Notes: generated from the sequence alone by a model not told the origin. A stretch of DNA of 64,000 bases from Psychroflexus maritimus (GCF_011089875.1 NZ_JAANAS010000072.1:58191-122190), one strand, 5' to 3'. Counted from the first letter of the stretch, positions 51,385 to 60,570 are shown. A program made the numbers and translations.

Positions 51385-52395
51385 GTGAAAAATACTAGCC
51401 TAATTCTCTCATTTTTGTTGCCCTTCCTTGTTTTTTGTCAGAATAAAAACGAGCTTACTGCTTTAGAATTAGTTGAGCAAGTAGCCGAAAAAACTAAAAC
51501 CCAGGAAGGAAACGTAGAAAATTTTCATATCACTGCTGAGGCAAAAACCACTATCCAAAATGAGGATATTGATTTTGAAGTAGTGAAGCATGCTTTGCTA
51601 GACCATCAGGAATTAGACGAACTAAATACTGAAATTAAAGTTCTTCTTCACCAAGGAAGCCAAAACCCCTATACGGAAGAAGAAAAATATGCATTTTTAG
51701 TTAAAGGGAATAAATTTGAATTAGAAAGTTATTCGCAAAACAATTTAGTGGGAAAAAATTACGATCAAGCAATTGCAAGAATCTATACAAAAAGCTTAGA
51801 AGGTGAATTGTTTAACAGGTATTTTTTGGGTATTAGAGTTGACAAAGAAAATGACTTTAAGTACGGTATCAATAAGCGAATGGATAAACTTGATTTAGCC
51901 TGCTTTTTAGATGATTACCTTGGCTACATCAGTTACTTAGATTATGGCACTCACATCAGGAAGCCAAAGCATCTAAAAAAAACGAAAAGATATACGTATC
52001 AATATGATGAGGATGCAAACTTAGGAGATGGCCTAGTAAAAGTCAACTTTGAGGCCGTTAAAGAAAAAGCAACATACAACCAAGGTTTTTTTATTATTGA
52101 CAAAACAAGCATGAGTTTTGTGGAGGTTTATTTAGAAGAGCAACATGATGAAATTTTAGGTTGCAGAATTTCAAGCACGCAAATTGTTTACGAGAAACAA
52201 AACGAAGCCCTTTACTTACCCCAAAAAATCAATTTTCATACGTGTCGAAATTGTAATTATTACAAAAGAAAATACAAAATTAAACGCGTAAAACCCGAGC
52301 CAAAAAAGTCGCTTAAATTCAAAATTAAAGGCCATCTTGACAGAAAACGAGAAATGGAGATTTTAATTGACTACAAAATAGCAGAAAGGAGTTGA
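51385..52395 (+). CDS. Exported hypothetical protein (336 residues)
   Basis: A secreted or envelope protein with an N-terminal signal peptide (MKNTSLILSFLLPFLVFCQN) on a GTG start at 51385; no ATG fits the signal. The rest is a beta/alpha mix with Lys- and Tyr-rich segments (LDYGTHIRKPKHLKKTKRYT) and an unusual CRNCNYYKRKYKIK near the C-terminus. No family is recognised. It stands alone with no clear operon partner. A weak TTAATTTG at 51352-51359 may be its -7 box. Function unknown. Confidence 0.6.
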   Translation: MKNTSLILSFLLPFLVFCQNKNELTALELVEQVAEKTKTQEGNVENFHITAEAKTTIQNEDIDFEVVKHALLDHQELDELNTEIKVLLHQGSQNPYTEEEKYAFLVKGNKFELESYSQNNLVGKNYDQAIARIYTKSLEGELFNRYFLGIRVDKENDFKYGINKRMDKLDLACFLDDYLGYISYLDYGTHIRKPKHLKKTKRYTYQYDEDANLGDGLVKVNFEAVKEKATYNQGFFIIDKTSMSFVEVYLEEQHDEILGCRISSTQIVYEKQNEALYLPQKINFHTCRNCNYYKRKYKIKRVKPEPKKSLKFKIKGHLDRKREMEILIDYKIAERS

Positions 52396-52420
52396 TTTTA
52401 TATGTAGATGGGTAAAAAAA

Positions 52421-53005
52421 TTACTCCCTTAAGCTTTGATTTTTCACAAGCTTAATTATGGAATACAGCAAAAACCCCACAGGCCCAAGCATAAAGCAAA
52501 ATAACAAACAGGGAATAATCAAGTAGTGATTAATTTTATGCTTTTGTGCGTTGTTGACTATCCAATTTCCTACCAATAAATCAAACACCAAGTAATGCAC
52601 CCAACCTGTGAGCACAGCCACATTGGTGGTAAACATAGCTTTTACGCCTTCTAAGGTGCTAAAAGCCTCAAAATCAAAATCCCCAAATCCGCTTCCTACA
52701 TAAAAAGCATATACCAAAGCCATAAGTATCGCAAAGGCATAAATAGCGGTATTTCGCCATGCTTTTTTTGGAAAGAAAATCAACACCAACCAAGCAGGTA
52801 AAACTAAAGTGTTGACGATTTGAAAAACTAATACCAGTTATTATTTGAAATTACTACAAAGAAAATGATGATTTTTTTCTTTATGTGAATTAGAAAAATC
52901 AAGCATAGCCGTAGCTATGGTTTCTTTTTGTAATGAAACAGGAAGGAAAAAAGGGCGTTTTATTGCGGTAATTTCAATTGATAAATGGTATAAACTTGTA
53001 TCCAT
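52421..53005 (-). pseudogene. ABA4-like (DUF4281) membrane protein gene split by a transposable element
   Basis: Residues encoded at 52421-52828 form a four-helix membrane protein of the ABA4-like/DUF4281 family (AWRNTAIYAFAILMALVYAF, NVAVLTGWVHYLVFDLLVGNWI, MLGPVGFLLYSI). The start codon is cut off by the element at 52832-52990, and an in-frame stop sits just inside it. On the other side, ATG at 53005 (minus strand) begins MDTS. Removing the element and one TTA duplication joins the parts in frame as MDTSLVFQIVNTLVLPAW and so on, giving 140 residues. The gene is thus broken at its 5' end; a weak product from an internal TTG at 52789 cannot be ruled out. Plant ABA4 acts in carotenoid/abscisic acid metabolism; the bacterial role is unknown. 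Confidence 0.85.
52832..52990 (-). mobile_element. Non-autonomous palindromic element, family 2, copy B (inserted in a gene)
   Basis: A 159-bp inverted copy of the element at 20570-20729. It has ends TACCAGTTATTATTTG...AAATGGTA, TAA duplication on both sides (52829-52831 and 52991-52993) and a palindromic centre with CATAGC...GCTATG. It lies inside the 5' end of the ABA4-like gene and brings an in-frame stop. The exact rebuild of the reading frame after excision is strong evidence for both its borders and its duplication size. Confidence 0.92.
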
Positions 53006-53069
53006 AATTTTAGATTGTTTACATAAATGTGCATTATTAAATTAATTTATCTCGAATTTTAATGTTTAC

Positions 53070-53777
53070 TTATTTCACCACCACCCCTGAGACAGGAATT
53101 TCTAAACCAAAGAAAGTGCGTTTTTGGGGCAAGGGAAATCCTCCTTCCGTCATTTGCCAGTCGCTCCACTGCGCTTCTATCCCGTCAAGAGGGATAATAC
53201 TTACCCACATTTTCATGGAAACGGGTAAGTAATTTTCATCCAATTCCCAAAGATACGAATCGCCTGGTGTACTTCCGCCTGAGGTATAAGTTACTAAAAG
53301 TTGCTCACCATCTCCTTCACCTATCAGTTGACGTTCAGTGCCTTCATCAAAAACTTTGTGCGGAGCAATCAACCAAAAACTATCGTTATTAAAATTTTTA
53401 GTGGCATAAGCAATGGCTTCTTTTCGTTCTTCCTCTTTAATTTCGTTGCCATGTTGATAGGCTTTACTTTTATCGGGGGTTTTTGTGAGTAAAGTCACTT
53501 GAAAATCTTTCCAATACACCTCAACTACATCTTCCTGCAATTTCCATTCATACTGATTTACCCCTCTAAATTTCCAATGAATTTCTTCTGCTTCCTTGAA
53601 TTCCTGATGATGAATTGCCTCTAGCATTTTCTCCGCCAGCTCATCGGCAAGCTCACCTCTTTCCCCCTGCGGTATCTCTTCATTATAAACTACCTTCAAC
53701 ACAACAAAACTTAGGATAAGTATTCCTATTATTGAAAGTAAAGCATAAAGGGAAATGCGGCGTATTTTTTTGAGCAT
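53070..53777 (-). CDS. Hypothetical membrane-anchored protein (235 residues)
   Basis: One N-terminal membrane helix (about 8-30, ISLYALLSIIGILILSFVVLKVV) anchors a soluble extracytoplasmic domain. The domain is mixed with a WELDENYLPVSMKMWV block and a GERGELADELAEKM helix near the membrane. No lipobox, catalytic motif or known family is seen. Proteins of this general shape are common in flavobacteria. It starts 38 bases past the helicase gene stop, so it could share that operon's transcript, but its look suggests ordinary envelope function. Confidence 0.65.
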   Translation of the reverse strand: MLKKIRRISLYALLSIIGILILSFVVLKVVYNEEIPQGERGELADELAEKMLEAIHHQEFKEAEEIHWKFRGVNQYEWKLQEDVVEVYWKDFQVTLLTKTPDKSKAYQHGNEIKEEERKEAIAYATKNFNNDSFWLIAPHKVFDEGTERQLIGEGDGEQLLVTYTSGGSTPGDSYLWELDENYLPVSMKMWVSIIPLDGIEAQWSDWQMTEGGFPLPQKRTFFGLEIPVSGVVVK

Positions 53778-53815
53778 AGTTTATTTTTGTAGAGTATAAA
53801 GGTAGGGGAAATAAA

Positions 53816-56800
53816 TTAACTATTTTTTTCAAATAACAATTCTGGCAGAACAATTTTGACTTCATGTGCTAAACCTTCTTTCGTCCAATGAAGAATAAAA
53901 TTCACTTTCACGCTTTTTAAAATATAATTCTTCCCTTTTAAGCTCTCAATTTTTTCTAAGAAATGCTTTGAAAACTTTAAAACTGATTGTCCACTTAGGT
54001 TTAAACATTCATCATCCTTAAAAGTTAAGCTATCACCACTTGAAAGTTGAGAAATCCAATGCTGTCTGTGTATGAAGTAATCAAGCCAAACATCTTTGTG
54101 GGTCAAATGCATTGCCATTTCTTTTGGAGGTAAGTAATTTTCATTATCGTTAATTCGCTCTAAATTTTCTTCGGAAAGATGATCAAGAAAACTTGAATTA
54201 AGATGGACTGTTAAATTCTGTTTTGCTCTCGTCATTGCAACATATAATTGCCTTTTATCGCTATCGGATACTAAATTGAAATTATCAAGCATCAAGAAAA
54301 CATTATCAAACTCTTTGCCTTTTGCTTTATGAATAGTAGATACAAAAATGGTTTCCCCATTTTCACTAAAAAAGTCTTCAAGTTTAGACTCGCGAATAAA
54401 AGCTTCCAAATCTGATTTGTATTTCTTTTTGGGATTAGTTGCTTCAAAATCCTTGATGATGTTTTTACATAGCTCTAACTTTGTACTATTTAGAAATCTA
54501 TTTAATAATTCTCGCTTTGCACTTATCCAAACTTCGTCACTAATTATAAACACATCATTAGTTAAATTCAGTTGATTTAAGAAGAACCTAACTTCCAAAA
54601 GATTATACAAATTGAATCCTTGATTGGTCTGAATCAATTTTGCTTGCATACCGTTGTTTAGTAAAAGACCTGTGATTTGCAAAGCTTCTTCATTCGTTTT
54701 TGTAAGCACACAAGTAGTTCCCGAAAGTCCTGTTGTGAGTATATCTTGAACAAGTGGACTAATGAGATTTTGGCTTTGATAACGAACCAATTTTATTCTC
54801 CCGTCATCAATTTGATTTGCAATAATTGGTGTTTGTTTTAGTCGTTGATGTATGCTTCTTACAAATTGATTGTTAAACTCAACAAGATTACGTTTACTTC
54901 TATAGTTTTCAACCAATTCATACTTTATGGCTCTTTTTGATTGAATAAACTTTTCAAGGTATTTTGAACTTGCTCCTCTAAATTCATAAATATTCTGGTC
55001 ATCATCACCTACCGCGATAACTCTCATTTCTTCGTTTTGTTCCATTAAGGTAATGATGAGATTGAACTCATCTTCATCCATGTCTTGTGCTTCGTCAATT
55101 ACCAAAACTGTTTTTGTAATTCTATTTGGTTCAACTTCTTTGTTTTTTATTTTTTCAATTGTTTTTTTAAGAATCTCACCTGACTTTTCCAAGTTACCAA
55201 CCTTTCCCAACAAATCAAAACAATAAGAATGAAAGGTTTTTATTTCAATATAGTTAGCGGCATTTCCAATCAATTTTAGCAATCGTTTTTTGAATTCTGT
55301 TGCTGCTGCTCTCGAAAAAGTAACCATTAGTAATTGCTCGTGTTTTACATCTTCCATCAAAAGCAATGAGGCAAGCTTGTGAACCAATACCCTTGTTTTT
55401 CCGCTTCCGGGCCCTGCAGCTACAACAATATATTTTGTTTCATTGTCGTTTATGATTTTCAATTGCGTTGGTGAAAGTTCACCAAAAAGCTGTCTAAATT
55501 TGGTTGGAGTCATTTTAAGTTTAAGGTCATCAACTTTACTCCCTGGGAAGTATTTCCTTAGAAACGAAGAATAATTTAATTGGAAATAGTCTTCAGCAAA
55601 TTGAAGCGCATCTTTGTAATCGTTTATCATTTTTTTGGCATACTCGCCAACGATATGAATTTGTTGAATCTTGTTTTCGTAAAATTCATTCAGCTTTTGA
55701 TAATCTTGCTTTGTATATCGTTTATAATTGTCTTCTTCAAGCCTTTCAATAGTTAGTCGATTATAAACTACCAAAAAACCACCCTCTATTTTAAGCGCTT
55801 CAATCCTTGAAAGATAAAAAAGTGTATCTTCTATATCATCGATGCTAATATCAAGTTTGAATAGGTTTTGATTAGATTCGTATTCAGCTTTTAATTCGTG
55901 AACTGAAAACTCAACTAATACTTCTTCTTTTTGACTTTCATTTTTATCTTCATTCAAATCACTTTTCTTATGAAGGAATTCGATAATGAATTTCGCCAAG
56001 ACGTGACGCTTCTCAAGTTTTTCTTTAAGTATTTTTTTTGGATGAAGTGAAATAGCAACAATATGGTTTTTAGAGTATTGAATATTTTGCCGCTTTATCC
56101 AATGCTTAATTGCCCAAAAATTGATGATTGTTTTAATTTTGTTAGGCGAAACATCATTGCAACCTTGTTCATCGGCTTGTTCGTTCAGTTCTTTGATGTG
56201 GACTGTTTTTTCCTGCTCTTCAAAAATGGGTAAAAGAAAGTTTTCAATCTTTGCAAATGACTCAACGATATTTAGAGAACGATTTTTGTTTTCACCCTTC
56301 TTGATGAAGGCAGTTAAATCTTTTGCATCAGCCAAAATATTTTCTTCACGTAAAAGGTTGACAATGTTTATTACTTCTTCTTTCACAATCCCTAGGTGGT
56401 CGCTGATGTAGTCAACTCTTGATTCAGCAGGATCTTCGACTGACTGATTTTTGCTTTTGCTGGAGAAAAGCTTCTTTATGATTCGGATACCTTTTTCTTT
56501 TTGCTTCTCTTCAAATCGCTCAGAAAGATTGATTTTTTCAATGGCTTCTTGCGCATTTTTAGAAAGGATGCTATTTGCAAAAATTCTAGGCATATTCTGC
56601 CCTCGTATTAGATATCCTGCTTCTTCTAAAGCTGCAATAGCGGTTGTTACCCGGGTTTCAATTTCAACTACATTATCGTCCCAACCTGCTTTTCTAGCAA
56701 TTTCTAAAGCTGAGTTGGATACTTTTGAACGGAATTTGGTGATATACTTAATCGCCTTCCAAATCTGCTGAATCTCTTTAATAGAAAGCTTGGTTTGATT

Positions 56801-58639
56801 CAATAGAATAAAATGTTTGCTTAGGTCTTCTTCATTAAATAGCACAAAGCAATCAGCAACAATATTTTCGTCCCTGCCCGCCCTTCCTGCTTCCTGGATA
56901 TAGTTTTCAAGTGAATCAGAAATTTCATAATGAATCACCATACCTACATCTTTTTTATCAACTCCCATTCCAAAAGCCGAGGTCGCTACCATAATTTGTG
57001 TTTCACCATTGATAAAGGCATCTTGATTTTCTGACTTTTCTTGCTTATCCATTTTCCCATGGTATGGTTTTGCATTAAAGCCATCCTTGGTTAATCGCTC
57101 TGAAAGCAAATAAGCTTTTCTCGTTCTAGAAACATAAATTATTGCTGGGCAATTCTTTTCTTCAATTAAATCCCTTACTGCTTGATATTTTTCTTCTTCA
57201 TCACCTTTTTCAAAAACTTTGTATTGAAGATTTGTCCTTGATGCAGTTGATGTATAGAGTTCTAGGTCAAGCGATAACTTTTCTTTGAAGTAACTACGAA
57301 TATCCTCTATAACTTTCTGTTTTGCAGTTGCTGTAAAACAGGAAACAGGAATTCCATCCTCAAGATTTTTCTTCTGCTGAAGTTGTTTTATGAAATCTCC
57401 AATATATAAGTAGTCAACTCTAAAATCTTGACCCCATGATGAAAAACAATGTGCTTCGTCAATAACAAAGCGTACAATTTTTCTACCTAAAATTAGACGT
57501 TCAATGGTTTTTGAACGTAGTGATTCGGGTGAGATATAAAGAATAGTTGCTGAACCATCATTTACACGTTCAAAAGACTTGGCGCGCTCGATGGGGTCGA
57601 GTAATCCATTAATAGTTACTGCTTCTGTAATACCGTTGCTTTCGAGATTATCAACTTGGTCTTTCATCAGAGACTGCAGAGGTGAAATCACAACAGTCAG
57701 ACCCTTAGCCGCTTCACCACTCATTAATGCAGGAACTTGAAAGGTAATAGACTTACCTCCACCCGTGGGAAAAACAGCAAGGATCGATTTGTTATCTACT
57801 GCTGCTTTTACTGCTTTTTCTTGAAGTGGCTCACCTCCATATGTTCTATAAGAATCGAAACCAAAAAACTTTTTTAACCCTTTATTGATATCTAAGACAC
57901 TGTTACAATATGCACAACCTGTAACACATGGTTGATTTCGTAAACGAAACATGATTCTTTCAACTTCAGGATAATTTTTTAGTACCCAAGGCGGTGTTAT
58001 AGAATGAATTTTTTTGTATTCAATAAAGGAACTTATTAGTGATAAACAATAAGCCAACTCAATTGGATTCTCCGAAATCATTTTGTTAAGGACAACCTGA
58101 TCACAAATTTCATTTACAAACTTTTGGCGAATCAGCTTTATTACGTCTGTATTTTCACTTTTATACGCTATGAAACGGAAAAAAGATTGAAACTCTCTTT
58201 TATTATGCAACAGTAAAAAGAAAATTTGTTTGAGTGTTTCGTCAGTTTTCTTAAAGGCTTCAACTTCATCATAGAACAGGTCTCTTGATTTAATAGAATC
58301 ATTTAGCGGATTGTTAGTGTATTCTGTTTGAAGCTTATCGTCTTTTAATAAGGCATGATAGGGTTTTGTTGGAAAAAGTAAGGGAGAAAGAAATAAGGTG
58401 TCAATGATTTTTGAAGAGCTTATTCCTGCATCTGCGAGCGCTTTACCGACATACTTTATATCATGATTGAAAATGTTGTGTCCACATATAAATTGTGTTC
58501 CTTTTAAAAACTGTGTAAATTCAGTAATTGATGTTTTATGAAATATATTTCCGTCAGCTTTTATGCAACCAATATCCAGAATCTTTAGGCTCTTTGGTTC
58601 AATTTCGGTATCTATAAATGCTATTGGCTTCATAATCAA
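53816..58639 (-). CDS. Fused DEDDh exonuclease, RecQ-like and UvrD-like helicase (1607 residues)
   Basis: A very large nucleic-acid enzyme. Residues 1-130 form a DnaQ-like 3'-5' exonuclease with the DEDDh set Asp10, Glu12, Asp60, His95 and Asp100. A Cys cluster (Cys238, 242, 245) follows. The RecQ-like SF2 helicase (about 265-690) has Walker A PTGGGKS, DEAH at 394-397 and QEAGRAGRD near 582-590. A linker with winged-helix-like parts leads to a UvrD-like SF1 helicase (about 1045-1500) with Walker A GPGSGKT (1076-1082), DEAQ (1182-1185), GDDDQNIYEFRGA and motif VI VAMTRAKQN. It overlaps the methyltransferase-HIT gene by 4 bases (ATGA). It is the last gene of a three-gene set with an HNH protein. 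A defence or repair role is inferred from content. Confidence 0.9.
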   Translation of the reverse strand: MIMKPIAFIDTEIEPKSLKILDIGCIKADGNIFHKTSITEFTQFLKGTQFICGHNIFNHDIKYVGKALADAGISSSKIIDTLFLSPLLFPTKPYHALLKDDKLQTEYTNNPLNDSIKSRDLFYDEVEAFKKTDETLKQIFFLLLHNKREFQSFFRFIAYKSENTDVIKLIRQKFVNEICDQVVLNKMISENPIELAYCLSLISSFIEYKKIHSITPPWVLKNYPEVERIMFRLRNQPCVTGCAYCNSVLDINKGLKKFFGFDSYRTYGGEPLQEKAVKAAVDNKSILAVFPTGGGKSITFQVPALMSGEAAKGLTVVISPLQSLMKDQVDNLESNGITEAVTINGLLDPIERAKSFERVNDGSATILYISPESLRSKTIERLILGRKIVRFVIDEAHCFSSWGQDFRVDYLYIGDFIKQLQQKKNLEDGIPVSCFTATAKQKVIEDIRSYFKEKLSLDLELYTSTASRTNLQYKVFEKGDEEEKYQAVRDLIEEKNCPAIIYVSRTRKAYLLSERLTKDGFNAKPYHGKMDKQEKSENQDAFINGETQIMVATSAFGMGVDKKDVGMVIHYEISDSLENYIQEAGRAGRDENIVADCFVLFNEEDLSKHFILLNQTKLSIKEIQQIWKAIKYITKFRSKVSNSALEIARKAGWDDNVVEIETRVTTAIAALEEAGYLIRGQNMPRIFANSILSKNAQEAIEKINLSERFEEKQKEKGIRIIKKLFSSKSKNQSVEDPAESRVDYISDHLGIVKEEVINIVNLLREENILADAKDLTAFIKKGENKNRSLNIVESFAKIENFLLPIFEEQEKTVHIKELNEQADEQGCNDVSPNKIKTIINFWAIKHWIKRQNIQYSKNHIVAISLHPKKILKEKLEKRHVLAKFIIEFLHKKSDLNEDKNESQKEEVLVEFSVHELKAEYESNQNLFKLDISIDDIEDTLFYLSRIEALKIEGGFLVVYNRLTIERLEEDNYKRYTKQDYQKLNEFYENKIQQIHIVGEYAKKMINDYKDALQFAEDYFQLNYSSFLRKYFPGSKVDDLKLKMTPTKFRQLFGELSPTQLKIINDNETKYIVVAAGPGSGKTRVLVHKLASLLLMEDVKHEQLLMVTFSRAAATEFKKRLLKLIGNAANYIEIKTFHSYCFDLLGKVGNLEKSGEILKKTIEKIKNKEVEPNRITKTVLVIDEAQDMDEDEFNLIITLMEQNEEMRVIAVGDDDQNIYEFRGASSKYLEKFIQSKRAIKYELVENYRSKRNLVEFNNQFVRSIHQRLKQTPIIANQIDDGRIKLVRYQSQNLISPLVQDILTTGLSGTTCVLTKTNEEALQITGLLLNNGMQAKLIQTNQGFNLYNLLEVRFFLNQLNLTNDVFIISDEVWISAKRELLNRFLNSTKLELCKNIIKDFEATNPKKKYKSDLEAFIRESKLEDFFSENGETIFVSTIHKAKGKEFDNVFLMLDNFNLVSDSDKRQLYVAMTRAKQNLTVHLNSSFLDHLSEENLERINDNENYLPPKEMAMHLTHKDVWLDYFIHRQHWISQLSSGDSLTFKDDECLNLSGQSVLKFSKHFLEKIESLKGKNYILKSVKVNFILHWTKEGLAHEVKIVLPELLFEKNS

Positions 58640-59490
58640 TACTTCTGTTTACTTGGAATCACCCCCCTTACCCCACCTCTAGGATTTTCAACATCACCTT
58701 TATAACGAGGAATAATGTGAATATGACAATGAAAAACAGTTTGTCCAGCTTCTTGGTTTACGTTAATTCCAATATTGAATCCGTCAGGATTATATTTTTT
58801 TTGTAATTCAGCTTTAACTAAATTCACCAAAAACCAACAAGCAGATTGTTCTTTAAAACTCAACTCAAAATAATTAGCAACTTTTCTTTTAGGAATGATT
58901 AATGTATGCCCGTTTGAAACAGGAAATTTATCACGGAAGGCAAAACAACTTGCCAATTCACCTACTTGTTCTTTGGGTTCTAACTTTTCAAAAAATGGAC
59001 TTACTTCAGTTTTCTTTTGATTAAGATAGCAATAGTGTTGGTATTCATAAATTTCCACATTTTCATTTACAAAAACTGTTTTAAACGGAAGAATTACGTT
59101 GGTTTGATAGGTTTTTACTTTATGTATATAGTGCGTTCTAAAACCCGGTTTTTTAATATCACAACGTACACTAAAATAAGCTCTACCACCAAATTTTAAA
59201 AGCTTAGATACTTCAAACAGAACTTTTGCTTGCTCTTGGTTTTTAAGCACATTTAATACATAATGACATAAAATAGTATCGTATTTTTGATTTGGGTAAT
59301 CGGGTTGATAATGAGGGTCATAACCTTTTACATTAAAGCCTTTTTGTTTTAATTCTTCTACATCTTTCCCAAAGCCACAACCAAAATCTAAAACATCCCC
59401 CTGTAATAAGTCATTTTCAACTAAAATACGTGTTGGAAAGGACATTTTATCTCTATCTTTTGCAGTAATATGTGAGTTTATATTTTCCAT
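58636..59490 (-). CDS. Methyltransferase-HIT fusion protein
   Basis: A 284-residue two-domain protein. Residues about 20-135 are a class-I SAM-dependent methyltransferase with motif I VLDFGCGFG (33-41) and an acidic GYDPH at the end of strand 2. Residues about 165-275 are a HIT nucleotide hydrolase/transferase with the triad HCHIHII (His254, 256, 258) and GHTLIIPKRKVANYFEL. The methyl target could be DNA, RNA, a nucleotide or a small molecule. HIT proteins cleave AMP or similar groups from adducts, including DNA-5'-AMP in aprataxin. Start 1 base past the HNH stop and a 4-base overlap with the helicase gene mark a tight operon. Annotated fusions of this kind exist, but I know no settled function. 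Confidence 0.88.
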   Translation of the reverse strand: MENINSHITAKDRDKMSFPTRILVENDLLQGDVLDFGCGFGKDVEELKQKGFNVKGYDPHYQPDYPNQKYDTILCHYVLNVLKNQEQAKVLFEVSKLLKFGGRAYFSVRCDIKKPGFRTHYIHKVKTYQTNVILPFKTVFVNENVEIYEYQHYCYLNQKKTEVSPFFEKLEPKEQVGELASCFAFRDKFPVSNGHTLIIPKRKVANYFELSFKEQSACWFLVNLVKAELQKKYNPDGFNIGINVNQEAGQTVFHCHIHIIPRYKGDVENPRGGVRGVIPSKQKY

Positions 59491-59491
59491 A

Positions 59492-60526
59492 TTATTCTAA
59501 AAATTGAAAACCATTATTGCTAGCCACAGAAATTTGTGGTTCAATGGTTTCCTTAAGTTTTTGATAATCAAAGTCTTTTGCTGAGTTGTACGATTTAAAA
59601 ACAGTAATATATTCCTCACGAAATCTTTTTTTCAACCTATTACCCAATAAATTTAAAGCATCATTTTGGATGTTAAAAAAATCATTGAAATGTTTATCAA
59701 TAATTGGTAATTTGTTGTTTTTTGAATTGTTAAACTCAGATAATATGGGGACTAAATTCCAAATTAAATCATGAGACACCCATGAATACGGAACAAAATG
59801 GTCTAATTGATAGTTTGAGACATTCAACTTTTCATTCGTAAAAATACATCTTACATCATTCCTTTCATTGAGATAAATATTCCAAAAATTATTCCTTTGA
59901 TAAGTCAAAGCATTTCTTTTGGCAGGTTTAATGAGTTTGTTTAGAATGTCAGGAATTAGTGGGTTTCTACTTTGTAAAAAAATAGCAAGATTCCAATACG
60001 TAAAATCTTTTAATACTTTACTGTTTCTTTGGATGTAATCAAACCAATTATTGTTTACAACAATTTCTTTTTTGTAAAGTTGATAAATACTAGTGTTGCT
60101 GTCTTTTTGTGATTTTTCATAAACTTCACCTTTGCTTCCTTTTAACCATGGACTTAAAAATTTATGAGGAACATTTTTGTCGAGATGAAATAACATTTTC
60201 CTTGTTGAAAGATCATTCGAACTATTAATTAAGGTAAAAACCCTATTTTTATCATCATTTAATTTAACCGGTAAAATATTAGCTAACTCTGAAATTATCT
60301 CAGCTATTTTATCTTGACTACCGAATGATAGCTTGAAGAAATTGATTGGGAACCATGCATTAGAAATCATTCTTGCAAATAAATTCTCTTTCATTATTTG
60401 TTGATTACCTAACTCAACTTCGTCAATAATTGCCAAAAACCAATAAAACTTATAGGTTGCTGATGTATAATTAAAAACACTAGCTAAAATCTGATTGTTG
60501 ATATGAGATGAAAAAGGTAAATTCAT
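59492..60526 (-). CDS. HNH-type endonuclease domain protein
   Basis: A 344-residue protein, first gene of the set. The C-terminal third holds the nuclease motif: LDHFVPYSWV with Asp242-His243, then WNLVPILSEFNNSKNNKLP with Asn257 and Asn267 of the HNH/beta-beta-alpha-metal core. Ahead of it is DVRCIFTNEKL, where the usual second Cys of a zinc pair is Thr, so a structural zinc may be lost. Residues 1-200 are helical and not recognised; they may bind DNA or partners. A -7 promoter box lies 45 bases upstream. Such HNH proteins often occur in defence islands; the target here is unknown. Confidence 0.8.
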   Translation of the reverse strand: MNLPFSSHINNQILASVFNYTSATYKFYWFLAIIDEVELGNQQIMKENLFARMISNAWFPINFFKLSFGSQDKIAEIISELANILPVKLNDDKNRVFTLINSSNDLSTRKMLFHLDKNVPHKFLSPWLKGSKGEVYEKSQKDSNTSIYQLYKKEIVVNNNWFDYIQRNSKVLKDFTYWNLAIFLQSRNPLIPDILNKLIKPAKRNALTYQRNNFWNIYLNERNDVRCIFTNEKLNVSNYQLDHFVPYSWVSHDLIWNLVPILSEFNNSKNNKLPIIDKHFNDFFNIQNDALNLLGNRLKKRFREEYITVFKSYNSAKDFDYQKLKETIEPQISVASNNGFQFLE

Positions 60527-60570
60527 AATTAAAAATTGATGGTAAATTTATTAAATCAATTTAACAAATT

